Below are positions 36,277-44,853 of a stretch of 64,000 bases of DNA, piece by piece (the stretch's first letter is position 1; each line of letters begins with the position of its first letter). The DNA comes from an uncultured Cocleimonas sp. GTDB taxonomy: Bacteria > Pseudomonadota > Gammaproteobacteria > Thiotrichales > Thiotrichaceae. The stretch spans positions 62,001-126,000 of the forward strand of contig NZ_CANLZW010000012.1 in NCBI RefSeq assembly GCF_947495625.1. Direction: 5' to 3'. A model generated the notes under the pieces. The model saw only the letters and a list, made by a program, of their open reading frames with translations. It did no database searches and was not told where the DNA came from. The position numbers and the translations under genes are program-made.

Positions 36277-36969
36277 TTAAGTACTAACTCCCAAATACCG
36301 ACTACTAATATCATCAGTCAACGCTTGTGGTGCATCATTCCAGACAGATTGGCCTTTCTCCAATATGAAGCATTGATCGCATACCGGGAGTAATTCCTTA
36401 AGAGTTTTATCGACGAGTAATATCGATTGCCCGTTTTCTCTCAGTCTATGAATAGCAGCCCAGATTTCTTGCCTGACTACAGGGGCAAGTCCTTCAGTGG
36501 CTTCATCTAAAATCAATAACTTTGGATTGGTTAATAAAGCGCGGCCAATCGCGAGCATTTGTTGTTCTCCACCGGATAAAGTCGCGGCAGATTGTTTGCT
36601 GCGTTCTTCTAATCGCGGGAACAGCTGATGAATTTTCTGCATATCCCATTGGCCCTTTCTTTCTGTCGCTAACAGGTTTTCTTCGACCGTTAAATTAGCA
36701 AAACAACGGCGTCCTTCTGGGACGAGCCCGATTCCTTTTCGTGCAACGACATGCGTTGGCAACTTCGCCAGATTTTCACCGTTTAATGAAATAGTGCCTG
36801 TAAGTGGGGGGGTGAGGTTACAAATAGCGCGTATTGTGGTTGATTTACCTACGCCGTTACGCCCCATTAGAGCTACAACTTCGCCGGGATTGATCTCAAG
36901 ACTGACATCAAACAATGCCTGCGATTTGCCATAGAAGACGGCTATGTGTTCGACTTTGAGCAAAGACAT
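36277..36969 (-). CDS. livF: Branched-chain amino-acid-type ABC transporter ATPase
   Basis: 230 residues, LivF type. Walker A is GRNGVGKST, the signature is LSGGEQQMLAIGRAL and Walker B is LLILDEATEGLAP. The stop is followed by a 52-bp gap to the shared terminator, and the start directly follows livG. The segment AICNLTPPLTGTISLNG is encoded by repeat copy 12; its length equals that of E. coli LivF at the same place, so the repeat has not inserted residues. The substrate may be branched-chain amino acids or a similar small solute. Confidence 0.92.
   Translation of the reverse strand: MSLLKVEHIAVFYGKSQALFDVSLEINPGEVVALMGRNGVGKSTTIRAICNLTPPLTGTISLNGENLAKLPTHVVARKGIGLVPEGRRCFANLTVEENLLATERKGQWDMQKIHQLFPRLEERSKQSAATLSGGEQQMLAIGRALLTNPKLLILDEATEGLAPVVRQEIWAAIHRLRENGQSILLVDKTLKELLPVCDQCFILEKGQSVWNDAPQALTDDISSRYLGVST
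36789..36816 (+). repeat. G-run dispersed repeat, copy 12, inside livF
   Basis: ATAGTGCCTG then TAAGTGGGGGGGTGAG. Both the AGTGC flank and the core are kept within a reading frame (sense strand encodes LTPPLTGTIS). Confidence 0.78.
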
Positions 36970-37754
36970 TAGTCATCCCCCAGATAGGCTTTTCTTACTT
37001 CTGGTGAAGCTTTGATTTGATCGGGTGAACCAGAGAAAATCAGTTTGCCATAAACCAATACAGAGATGCGATCAGAAAGCTGGAATACTGCATCCATATC
37101 GTGTTCGATAAGTAAAATAGGTATTTCTGCTTTGAGGTTTTGCAGAAAGTTGATCAAACCTTGTGTACTGGCAGGGTCCAAGCCCGCCATTGGTTCATCC
37201 AGTAATAATACTTTGGGTTGTAAGGCGAGGGCGCAGGCTACTTCTAATTCGCGGCGTTTACCGTGGGATAGTTGTGAAGCCAGCGTGTCTTTAAACTCGC
37301 TGATGTGTAATCGATCCAGAATCTTGTCGGCTTCGTCTATCAGGCTTTGGTCACTGGCTGCCGGTTTCCAGAAACGATAGCTAGAACCCTGACGCGCCTG
37401 AACCGCGAGCATCACATTGCGTTGCGCGCTTAGTTCCATGGCGAGGCAGGATACCTGAAAACTGCGGCCTAAACCTAAGCGGCTACGTTTTGCCACGTTC
37501 ATATTGGTGATATTAGTGCCGTTAAGCGTGATAGAACCAGAATCTGGTTTTATCCATCCTGCGATTTGTCCAACCAGGGTAGATTTGCCCGCACCATTGG
37601 GACCGATTAAAGTATGGATTTCTCCTTGTTTAAGGTCGCAATTAATGGAGTCACTAACGGTTAAAGCCCCATAACGCTTGGTGAGGTTTTCTATTTTAAG
37701 GACAGTACTGCCCAATTTAGTACTATTTGATGTATCAACGGTGGAATTAGTCAT
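36969..37754 (-). CDS. livG: Branched-chain amino-acid-type ABC transporter ATPase
   Basis: 261 residues from the ATG at 37754, which overlaps the livM stop (ATGACTAA) and has GGGAG upstream; a longer frame to 37772 is less likely. Walker A is GPNGAGKST. The LivG-type signature is LSHGKRRELEVACALA, and Walker B is VLLLDEPMAGLDP. It forms the ATPase pair with LivF for the LivH/LivM channel. Position and overlaps indicate a five-gene operon livK-livH-livM-livG-livF. Confidence 0.92.
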   Translation of the reverse strand: MTNSTVDTSNSTKLGSTVLKIENLTKRYGALTVSDSINCDLKQGEIHTLIGPNGAGKSTLVGQIAGWIKPDSGSITLNGTNITNMNVAKRSRLGLGRSFQVSCLAMELSAQRNVMLAVQARQGSSYRFWKPAASDQSLIDEADKILDRLHISEFKDTLASQLSHGKRRELEVACALALQPKVLLLDEPMAGLDPASTQGLINFLQNLKAEIPILLIEHDMDAVFQLSDRISVLVYGKLIFSGSPDQIKASPEVRKAYLGDD

Positions 37755-38742
37755 GTTGCTTTTCTCCCACAACCATTTTCATCAAACCGCCATTGGCGTA
37801 GAGCACTACAATGAGTAACACCAGACCAAGGAATAACTTCCAGTGTTCGGTATAACCGCCGATAAAGGTTTCGAGCAATACAAACAATGTAGCACCTAAA
37901 ATGGGGCCAGATAAGCGACCTACGCCACCCAGTAATATAAAGATAATGATCTCGCCTGACATCTGCCAACTGAGCATGTCAGGGCTGACAAAGCGGTTTA
38001 AATCCGCAAACAACGCGCCAGCGATGCCTGTGATCACGGCTGAAATCACAAAAGCCGTCAGTTTGATTGGATAAGGTCTGATGCCAACCGTTGCTAAACG
38101 CACATCATTCATTCTGGCAACTTGCAATGCGGTACCAAATCGCGAGCGTATGATGCGCGAACTCAGAAATACAGTTAACAGCAATACAGTAAAACAGATC
38201 AGGAAGAACACCAATTCATTATCAGTATCGTTCCCCAGAAACTGATTTCTGCTAGAAATTAATAAACCATCTTCTCCGCCATAATCGGGCCATGAAATCG
38301 CAAAGTAATACACCATTTGTGCAAAGGAGAGGGTGATCATTATGAAATAGACGCCGCTAGTACGCAGCGAAATCAAACCAATAAATAAGGCGAGAAGGGC
38401 ACAAATAATAATGACAAATAGCCAGATCGTAAGCATCTGATTGGTGCTGTCTAAGCCTGCAATAAATGAAGTGTTTTCACTAAAATGCATGGCTGAAATA
38501 CCAGCTATATATCCGCCAATACCGAAAAATGCGGCATGGCCAAGACTTACCATACCGCCATATCCCAATGCGAGATTAAGACCAACACCGGCAATGGCAA
38601 AAATAACAACGCGAGAGACTAAATTGACGTAATAGCCTTGATCTAGCCAATAGGTGACTAAGGCGGTAACAAAAATTAAGCCAAGGATAATCAGGTTGAG
38701 AGCCTTTTCTTTAAAGCCTTTTTGATGAGTAGAATTAAGCAT
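37747..38742 (-). CDS. livM: Branched-chain amino-acid-type ABC transporter permease
   Basis: 331 residues with about nine membrane segments. The LivM signature GLNLALGYGGMVSLGHAAFFGIGGY is near residues 54-80, and the cytoplasmic EAA-like loop GRxGTALQVARMNDVRLATVGI follows (here FGTALQVARMNDVRLATVGI). It overlaps livH by 8 bp and livG by 8 bp. It forms the transmembrane channel with LivH. Confidence 0.93.
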   Translation of the reverse strand: MLNSTHQKGFKEKALNLIILGLIFVTALVTYWLDQGYYVNLVSRVVIFAIAGVGLNLALGYGGMVSLGHAAFFGIGGYIAGISAMHFSENTSFIAGLDSTNQMLTIWLFVIIICALLALFIGLISLRTSGVYFIMITLSFAQMVYYFAISWPDYGGEDGLLISSRNQFLGNDTDNELVFFLICFTVLLLTVFLSSRIIRSRFGTALQVARMNDVRLATVGIRPYPIKLTAFVISAVITGIAGALFADLNRFVSPDMLSWQMSGEIIIFILLGGVGRLSGPILGATLFVLLETFIGGYTEHWKLFLGLVLLIVVLYANGGLMKMVVGEKQHD

Positions 38743-39667
38743 TGGCTGGGAATAATCCTTGTGGACGAATAGCCAGAATCACAGCCATTAAAATATAAAC
38801 CAGTACCGAGGCGAGTGATGCACTCAGCGTTGCAACCTGACTGTTGTCGATAAACAATGCCAGAATATTAGGTAAGAAAACGCGTCCTAATGTATCGACC
38901 AAACCAACTAGAATAGAAGCGACCAAAGCACCTTTGACCGAACCGATACCGCCAATAACAATCACCACCAAGGCAAGTATTAACACAGGTTCGCCCATCC
39001 CAACTTCTACTGAATAGAGTGTGCTGACCAGTGAGCCAGCCAAGCCCGCAAGTGCCGCGCCTAATGCAAAAATAAGAGAGTAAATCACACGAATGTTTAC
39101 GCCTAGAGCGGCGATCATCTCACGATCGGATTCTCCAGCACGAATACGCATACCGAGCCGTGTTTTGGTAATTAATAAATAAAGTGAGTATGCAATAATC
39201 AACCCAATCGCAATGATAACCAGGCGGTAAATAGGGTAGGAACTATTGCTATCCTCCTCGAAAGAGAGGGGTATAGAGCCTGATAACCAGCTTGGAATGC
39301 TGAGATACAACGGTGATGAGCCAAATATCCAGCTAGTGCCTTCAGATATGATTAAAATTAGCGCGAAGGTGGCGAGCACTTGATCGAGATGATCGCGGTC
39401 GTAGAGTTTACGAATCACAACAACCTCGATAATCAAACCGGCAATCGCTGCACCGACAAACCCTGCCAGCAATCCAAGTAAGAAAGAGCCCGTCATAGTA
39501 GTGATTGTGGCGCAACAGAAAGCGCCAATCATATACAGTGAGCCGTGGGCGAGGTTGATCAAACCCATCACGCCAAATACCAGCGTCAAACCAGCCGACA
39601 TCAGGAACAATGTCATTCCGAGTTGTAAGCCGTTTAGGAGTTGCTCAAGAAAGAGGGCAGCTGTCAT
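38735..39667 (-). CDS. livH: Branched-chain amino-acid-type ABC transporter permease
   Basis: 310 residues with eight or nine membrane segments. The start LNGLQLGMTLFLMSAGLTLVFGVMGLINLAHGSLYMIGAF is the LivH signature, and the cytoplasmic loop LGMRIRAGESDREMIAALGVNI is the ATPase-coupling segment. It is separated from livK by 142 bp that hold a large perfect palindrome (39709-39782), so livK may be expressed at a different level from the downstream genes. Confidence 0.93.
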   Translation of the reverse strand: MTAALFLEQLLNGLQLGMTLFLMSAGLTLVFGVMGLINLAHGSLYMIGAFCCATITTMTGSFLLGLLAGFVGAAIAGLIIEVVVIRKLYDRDHLDQVLATFALILIISEGTSWIFGSSPLYLSIPSWLSGSIPLSFEEDSNSSYPIYRLVIIAIGLIIAYSLYLLITKTRLGMRIRAGESDREMIAALGVNIRVIYSLIFALGAALAGLAGSLVSTLYSVEVGMGEPVLILALVVIVIGGIGSVKGALVASILVGLVDTLGRVFLPNILALFIDNSQVATLSASLASVLVYILMAVILAIRPQGLFPANA

Positions 39668-39710
39668 GGATTTCGTATTTGAGGTTTATTGGTTAATTAG
39701 TAAATAAAAA

Positions 39711-39739
39711 GTCACCCCCCTACTTATGAGCACTTTTTT
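39711..39739 (-). repeat. G-run dispersed repeat, copy 13
   Basis: GTCACCCCCCTACTTAT, GAGC, ACTTTTTT. Identical in sequence to copy 14 in opposite orientation. Confidence 0.9.
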
Positions 39740-39751
39740 ATAAATTGAGTT

Positions 39752-39780
39752 AAAAAAGTGCTCATAAGTAGGGGGGTGAC
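39752..39780 (+). repeat. G-run dispersed repeat, copy 14, after livK
   Basis: AAAAAAGTGCTC then ATAAGTAGGGGGGTGAC. It is the exact reverse complement of copy 13 and lies 29 bp past the livK stop. Confidence 0.9.
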
Positions 39781-39808
39781 TTAGTAATACAATGGAATTA
39801 TAAATACT

Positions 39809-40978
39809 TTATTTCATCACACAATCTTTAGCGTAAGCATCCTGATGGTTTTCAAGGCCTTTGCTGATAATTTTATTGGTCAAAACATCACCTTCTTTAA
39901 CCACTTCTCGAACGTAAATGTCCTGAATTGGGAAGTTGTTATTTCCAAATTTGAAATCACCACGTGGCGATGCAAAGTCAGCTGCTTTAAGCGCTTTACG
40001 GAATGCATCTTTGTCACTCACTGGAGACTTCTTCAGTGCAGATAAAATCAGATTAGCCGCATCGTAACCCTGACTTGAGTAAAGAGATGGAAGTTTGTTG
40101 TATTCTTTCTGATACGCTGCAACAAAGGTTTTATTCGCTTCGTTATCGATATCCTTATTCCATTGTGATGAGTTTTTAACACCAAGTGCTGCATCGCCAA
40201 CTGCACCCAGAATACCCTGGTCGAATGAGAACGCAGGTCCCATAACCGGGATTTTTGAACCAGATTGTGAATACTGTTTCATGAATGCGATACCCATGCC
40301 ACCCGGAAGGAAGAAGAATACAGAATCAGCGCCCGATGCTTTAATTTTAGAAATCTCTACCGCGTAGTCTTTTTGACCGAGTTTTGTGTAGATTTCACCC
40401 GCAACTTCGCCTTTATAGAAGCGTTTGTAACCTGTTAATGCATCTTTACCCGCTGGGTAGTTTGGCGCCAGAATAAAGGTCTTTTTAAGGTCTACACCGT
40501 TAGCGTAGTTACCCATTGCTTCGTGTAAATTATCATTCTGCCATGCGACATTGAATGAATTTTCGTGACACCCTTTGCCTGCTAATGCCGAAGGACCTGC
40601 ATTTGGGCTGACGTAAAAAACGCCTTTCTTAACCGCTGAAGGAATAACAGCCATCGCCAGATTAGAGAAAATAATACCGGTAAGAATATCGACTTTATCT
40701 TTTTGAATAAACTTGTCTGCAATTTGTACCGCTTTCGCTGGTTTACGGCCATCGTCTTCAATAAGAAGCTCAATATCTTTATTGTCTGACATTTTTAGTG
40801 CTAACTTAAAACCATCTCTGACATCTTTACCAAGACTAGATCCACCACCAGAAAGCGTCGTAATCATACCGATTTTAGTGGTATCCGCTTGAGCCATAGT
40901 TGTCGCTGAAGTAAAGATGAGAGCCAGACTGGTCATGGCGATTGTTTTAGCTGAAAGTTTTTTTACCGATGAAATCAT
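39809..40978 (-). CDS. livK: Periplasmic branched-chain amino-acid-type binding protein
   Basis: 389 residues. A signal peptide (MISSVKKLSAKTIAMTSLALIFTSATTMAQA) precedes a type I periplasmic binding fold: IGMITTLSGGGSSLGKDVRDGFKLAL, IEDDGRKPAKAVQIADKFI, VDILTGIIFSNLAMAV. The subfamily resembles ABC substrate-binding proteins for aromatic or branched-chain compounds, so the ligand need not be leucine. First gene of the operon, with the palindrome directly downstream. Confidence 0.88.
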   Translation of the reverse strand: MISSVKKLSAKTIAMTSLALIFTSATTMAQADTTKIGMITTLSGGGSSLGKDVRDGFKLALKMSDNKDIELLIEDDGRKPAKAVQIADKFIQKDKVDILTGIIFSNLAMAVIPSAVKKGVFYVSPNAGPSALAGKGCHENSFNVAWQNDNLHEAMGNYANGVDLKKTFILAPNYPAGKDALTGYKRFYKGEVAGEIYTKLGQKDYAVEISKIKASGADSVFFFLPGGMGIAFMKQYSQSGSKIPVMGPAFSFDQGILGAVGDAALGVKNSSQWNKDIDNEANKTFVAAYQKEYNKLPSLYSSQGYDAANLILSALKKSPVSDKDAFRKALKAADFASPRGDFKFGNNNFPIQDIYVREVVKEGDVLTNKIISKGLENHQDAYAKDCVMK

Positions 40979-41201
40979 AAAATGTCCTTAAGGGTTAAAG
41001 GGATAGTGGTATGAATAGTATAGAAAAGTTTTGTCGAAAACACCTAATATGATTAGGTATTTTAAAATTGGATGAATAGATGAATAAAGGTAGTTATGAT
41101 AATCATCGCTTAATGAACAGCTCATTGAAATACTATAACTCGTTGCCATATTAAGAGATAATAAGGCTATTAACGTATCTCAAGAATAGTAAAAAATTAA
41201 A

Positions 41202-42704
41202 ATGAAGAAAACGGGTTTTAAATTTAAGCGTTTACTCGCTGTTGCAGTGGTTTTAGTGACACTGCTTTTATTGTTGTTTCTGTTTTCTGCGACTCGCAGT
41301 GCGCTTGATGTTTGGGAGCGTTTGCAAGGCTTGCCTGAACCACTGTTTTACACATACGTAGCACTTATTGCTGCGGTGATTTTATTCAGTTTATGGTTGA
41401 TTTATAAATTATTAAAGCCGAGTCAGCAAAGCCCTGATTACAAAATTGAAGAAGTCACCGAAGAGAATATTTTAAAAGAATTAGACCACGCCGACACGGT
41501 AGGCATGGAAACTGCTGAAATGCGTCGCGAGATTGAGCAATTACAGGCGCGTAAAGAGACTGGCAGAATCTATGTTGCCTTATTTGGTGATGTCAGCACG
41601 GGTAAATCATCCATTGTCAAAGCGCTATTGCCCGAGGCTACTTCTGCGTCGTTGAATATTGATATCAATGTGCGTGGTGGATCAACTCAGGATATTAAGC
41701 AATACACCTGGAAAAGTACGTCGGGAGATAAATTGGTGTTAACTGACCTTCCTGGTCGCAATGAAGCCAGTGGCGAATTAGATGCAGCCGTTAGAGATGA
41801 GGCAATCAGAGCACAGATTGTGGTGTATGTGACGGATTCTGATTTGTCCCGCAGTCAATTTGACGATATCCAGCAACTCAAGAGTTTTGGTAAGCCAATG
41901 ATTGTTGCCTTGAATAAAAGTGATCGTTTCACCGATGAAGAAAAGCAATTGATCAGCGAACGATTCAATACCAATTTAAATGCAGGCACGGAAGCTTCAA
42001 TACAACACGTGTTTGTGCAATCTGGTGGTGAAGAAGAAGTTGTCAAAATATACCCGGATGGTCGTGAGGAGAAAGTCGTCAGAGAGCGCAAGGCTGATGT
42101 TTCTGCATTGGCACAAGCACTACAGGATGAAATCGACAAACAGAGTGGCGCATTAGAAACCTTACGTGATGCCAGTGTGTTTGTACTGGTTAAACAAAAA
42201 TTAGATGTGGCGAAGGATGATTTCCGCCAGAAAAAAGCAGAAGAAATCATTAAAAGCTCTACCCGCAAAGCCGTACTGGGAGCATTGGCCTCAGTCAGCC
42301 CAGGATCGGATTTAGTGATACAGGGTGTACTTGGAACACAGCTCGTTAAAGGTTTGTGTGCTTTATACGATGTGCCTGTTAAACAATTAGATATCGATAA
42401 TTTGCTGGACTTTAGTACAGGTCAAATGAAAAAAAGCGTTCCGTTAATACTGGCTGTAGCGGGAAACGGTATGAAAGCCTTCCCCGGAATAGGCACTGTA
42501 ACTGGCGGGCTGACTCATGCAGTGGCTTATGGGTTGATATTTGATGCCTTAGGGCGTGCTGTAAATAAAACTTTGCAACAGCGAGGTCAATTAAAACCCG
42601 CTCCTGCAGCCATTACCTTTAAGGAGATGTTGAGTGAAGATCTGGAATCGCGCGCGAAGTTATTTGCCAAGCTGGTTTTCGACAAGCAAAAACAATCAAA
42701 ATAA
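41202..42704 (+). CDS. Membrane-associated GTPase with DUF697-type C-terminal domain, first of a pair
   Basis: 500 residues. Two N-terminal membrane segments (about 11-29 and 50-70) precede an Era/dynamin-like GTPase domain: G1 GDVSTGKS (129-136), G3 DLPG (182-185), G4 NKSD (238-241). The C-terminal part has hydrophobic helices (GDLVIQGVLGTQLVKGLCALYDVPV-like, with SDL in place of GDL), as in YcjF/DUF697 proteins. The role is unknown, probably at the inner membrane. The next gene, a paralogue, begins inside its last 71 bases. Confidence 0.78.
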   Translation: MKKTGFKFKRLLAVAVVLVTLLLLLFLFSATRSALDVWERLQGLPEPLFYTYVALIAAVILFSLWLIYKLLKPSQQSPDYKIEEVTEENILKELDHADTVGMETAEMRREIEQLQARKETGRIYVALFGDVSTGKSSIVKALLPEATSASLNIDINVRGGSTQDIKQYTWKSTSGDKLVLTDLPGRNEASGELDAAVRDEAIRAQIVVYVTDSDLSRSQFDDIQQLKSFGKPMIVALNKSDRFTDEEKQLISERFNTNLNAGTEASIQHVFVQSGGEEEVVKIYPDGREEKVVRERKADVSALAQALQDEIDKQSGALETLRDASVFVLVKQKLDVAKDDFRQKKAEEIIKSSTRKAVLGALASVSPGSDLVIQGVLGTQLVKGLCALYDVPVKQLDIDNLLDFSTGQMKKSVPLILAVAGNGMKAFPGIGTVTGGLTHAVAYGLIFDALGRAVNKTLQQRGQLKPAPAAITFKEMLSEDLESRAKLFAKLVFDKQKQSK

Positions 42705-44046
42705 CAACTCAAATTCCAGCTCTGAAAACAGTTTCGCTGATCTAGAAAACAATCAGCCAGATTCGGGTGATTCCAATGTCGATATGGCGAAGGAAAGTTT
42801 AAGCCAGTTACTTGAAGATACGCGTGTGCCTGACTCTGTACGTGATGTGCTGAGTGATGAGTATCAGCAACTGAGTAAAATGCTGGAAAAGCTCGAAAAA
42901 GGGCATTTGCACATAGCTGTTTTTGGTCGGGTGAGTGTGGGTAAGTCGTCGGTATTGAACGCTTTGTTGGGTAAACAGGCATTTAGTGTCAGTGTATTAC
43001 ACGGCGAAACTAAAACAGAAAGTAGTGAAGAGTGGCAGGAAGTGGATGCTGGCGGTATCTACCTGATTGATACGCCTGGCATCAATGAAATAGACGGAGA
43101 AGAAAGGGAGCAATTGGCTCATGAAGTTGCTAATCGTTCTGATTTACTCTTGTTTGTGGTCGATAGCGATTTAACCGAAGTTGAATTAGCGGCATTAAAG
43201 ACCGTTGCGGATACTAATCGACCCATTATTCTGGTCGTGAACAAAGCAGATCAGTACAACGAAGAAGAGATCTTTGAATTACGTACCATTATTCGCAAAC
43301 GTGTTAAGGGTATTATCGCGCCTGCAAATATCGTTTTCACTGCTGCATCCCCGAGTAGACAAACAGTCATCTACATCGATGATGAAGGGAATGAAAAAGA
43401 AACGGTTAGACAACGACCTGTCGATATCCTGAATCTGAAATCGCGCTTATGGGAAATTTTAGAAGCAGAAGGTAAGACCTTATCAGCGCTAAACGCATCT
43501 TTGTTTGCCGGTAACCTCAGTGAACAACTGGGGGAGAAGATTCTCGCAACCCGAAAAGAATTGGGTGAAGAAACCATACGTATGTATTGCGTGGGTAAAG
43601 GTGTTGCGGTTGCTTTAAACCCTATACCTATTGCCGATCTATTAGCGGCAGCTGCGATTGATGTGAGTATGGTGATTCATCTTTCAAGAATATACGGTTT
43701 ACCAATGAGTAAATCAGAAGCAGGTGAGTTGATTAAAACCATCGCCGCTCAAATGCTGGTTTTATATGCAACGTTCTGGGCGATTCATTTTGCCTCGTCT
43801 GCATTGAAGATAGGCACTGTTGGTTTTTCAACGGTAGTTACTGGTTTGGCGCAAGGTGCGGTTGCCTGGTATAGCACTCTGGTCGTCGGTAGAGTAGCCG
43901 AAGATTATCTAGCCAAAGGCAAGTCCTGGGGTGATTCTGGGCCTAAACTAATCGTTCAGAATATATTAGATAACCTTGATCGAGACTCAGTGATGAGTGA
44001 CGCTAAGGAAGAGATTACACGCTACTTAAAAGCATCTAAGAAGTAA
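42634..44046 (+). CDS. GTPase with DUF697-type C-terminal domain, second of a pair
   Basis: 470 residues from a GTG start supported by AAGGAG 7 bp upstream; the start lies inside the previous gene, a 71-bp overlap. An Asn/Ser-rich linker (residues 18-50) leads to the GTPase domain: G1 GRVSVGKS (98-105), G3 DTPG (146-149), G4 NKAD (203-206). The C-terminal domain has GKGVAVALNPIPIADLLAAAAIDVSMVIHLSRIYGLPMS, the DUF697 signature. No N-terminal membrane helix is present, unlike its partner, so the two may form a hetero-complex at the membrane. Confidence 0.78.
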   Translation: MKIWNRARSYLPSWFSTSKNNQNNNSNSSSENSFADLENNQPDSGDSNVDMAKESLSQLLEDTRVPDSVRDVLSDEYQQLSKMLEKLEKGHLHIAVFGRVSVGKSSVLNALLGKQAFSVSVLHGETKTESSEEWQEVDAGGIYLIDTPGINEIDGEEREQLAHEVANRSDLLLFVVDSDLTEVELAALKTVADTNRPIILVVNKADQYNEEEIFELRTIIRKRVKGIIAPANIVFTAASPSRQTVIYIDDEGNEKETVRQRPVDILNLKSRLWEILEAEGKTLSALNASLFAGNLSEQLGEKILATRKELGEETIRMYCVGKGVAVALNPIPIADLLAAAAIDVSMVIHLSRIYGLPMSKSEAGELIKTIAAQMLVLYATFWAIHFASSALKIGTVGFSTVVTGLAQGAVAWYSTLVVGRVAEDYLAKGKSWGDSGPKLIVQNILDNLDRDSVMSDAKEEITRYLKASKK

Positions 44047-44108
44047 TCTCAACGGTCTGATTTGGCTTCTAAAACTATATTCCCAAAAAGGCTCTATAGC
44101 TATTGGAA

Positions 44109-44687
44109 TTAGTTCGTATTTGATCCATTGTCAAAACTGGTAATCATATAAATTACCGCTTCCTGATCCCAATTGTTAATAATTCTATGGTCCTGGTCAG
44201 CCTGATAATACGCACTATCTCCTGTGGTTAAATGCTTAGAATCAGAACCTGAAATAACAGTGATGTCGCCACTCTGGATGGTGATCATTTCCCGAGTCCC
44301 TCGCATATGTGGATGGCTGTTTAATTCGCCTTTCACAGGAAGCTTCACCAAATAAAACTCGATATTATCGGCCGAATGGATGGGAGTCAATACCTGGATA
44401 AAGGCTGACTGATCATCCCTTAAAATAGAATTTTTATTATCTCCTTTTACGACTTCTATTAACGGCTGTGTCCATGGCTCTTCTATCAACTCGGCAATAG
44501 ATATATTGAACGCTTCTGCAATCTTACAGGTGACCGCAAGAGTAGGGTTCGCTTTACCGCGTTCGATCTGACTAAGCATGGATCGACTAACGCCTGAGAG
44601 ATTTGCTAAATGCTCTAATGTCCAGAGCTGCTTCTTTCTCTGCTGTTTGATTCGTGTAGATAGTGATGACAGTGTTTCGTTGCTCAA
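44109..44687 (-). CDS. XRE-family regulator with C-terminal cupin domain
   Basis: 192 residues. The N-terminal helix-turn-helix is LSTRIKQQRKKQLWTLEHLANLSGVSRSMLSQIERGKANPTL. The C-terminal cupin is KGELNSHPHMRGTREMITIQSGDITVISGSDSKHLTTGDSAYYQADQDHRIIN, which probably senses a small metabolite. It is divergent from tdh-kbl. Two matching operator-like sites lie in the 166-bp gap, so it is the likely regulator of threonine degradation and of itself. Inducer (threonine, glycine or a product) is not shown. Confidence 0.88.
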   Translation of the reverse strand: MSNETLSSLSTRIKQQRKKQLWTLEHLANLSGVSRSMLSQIERGKANPTLAVTCKIAEAFNISIAELIEEPWTQPLIEVVKGDNKNSILRDDQSAFIQVLTPIHSADNIEFYLVKLPVKGELNSHPHMRGTREMITIQSGDITVISGSDSKHLTTGDSAYYQADQDHRIINNWDQEAVIYMITSFDNGSNTN

Positions 44688-44753
44688 TTTAAATTTCCAT
44701 AAACTAATGTTTTATAAGAGAAAGAGTATATTTTCGGATATCTCTAGTAATTA

Positions 44754-44778
44754 TATAGTAGAAAAAAATCCATTATAT
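44754..44778. promoter_or_regulatory. Operator-like site 1 in the XRE-tdh gap
   Basis: TATAGTAGAAAA, AAAT, CCATTATAT: matches site 2 at about 18 of 25 positions, with weaker dyad symmetry. Its start is 64 bp from that of site 2, about six helical turns. Another 9-bp inverted repeat (AAAAATCCA at 44764-44772 with TGGATTTTT at 44791-44799) overlaps it. Confidence 0.45.
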
Positions 44779-44817
44779 GAAATAAATCAGTGGATTTTTA
44801 TATTCTCTTAAGTTTAC

Positions 44818-44841
44818 TATAGTGGATATAAATACACTATA
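44818..44841. promoter_or_regulatory. tdh: Operator-like site 2 directly before the tdh ribosome-binding site
   Basis: TATAGTG, 10-base spacer, CACTATA: a perfect 7-bp inverted repeat that ends just before AAGGA, the tdh Shine-Dalgarno sequence. A bound dimer would block initiation or transcription start. Candidate target of the XRE-cupin protein encoded divergently. Confidence 0.55.
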
Positions 44842-44853
44842 AGGAATATTGTT

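Larger units (their letters stand above)
39709..39782. terminator. Perfect 32-bp-arm palindrome made of repeat copies 13 and 14 (livK-livH gap)
   Basis: Arms 39709-39740 and 39751-39782 are perfectly complementary around a 10-base loop TAAATTGAGT. The stem includes both repeat cores, the AGCACTTTTTT flanks and the T/A tracts themselves, which lie inside next to the loop. An RNA hairpin here could attenuate transcription or stabilise the livK transcript 3' end, a known way to express a binding protein above its permeases. That function is inferred from position. Confidence 0.75.
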
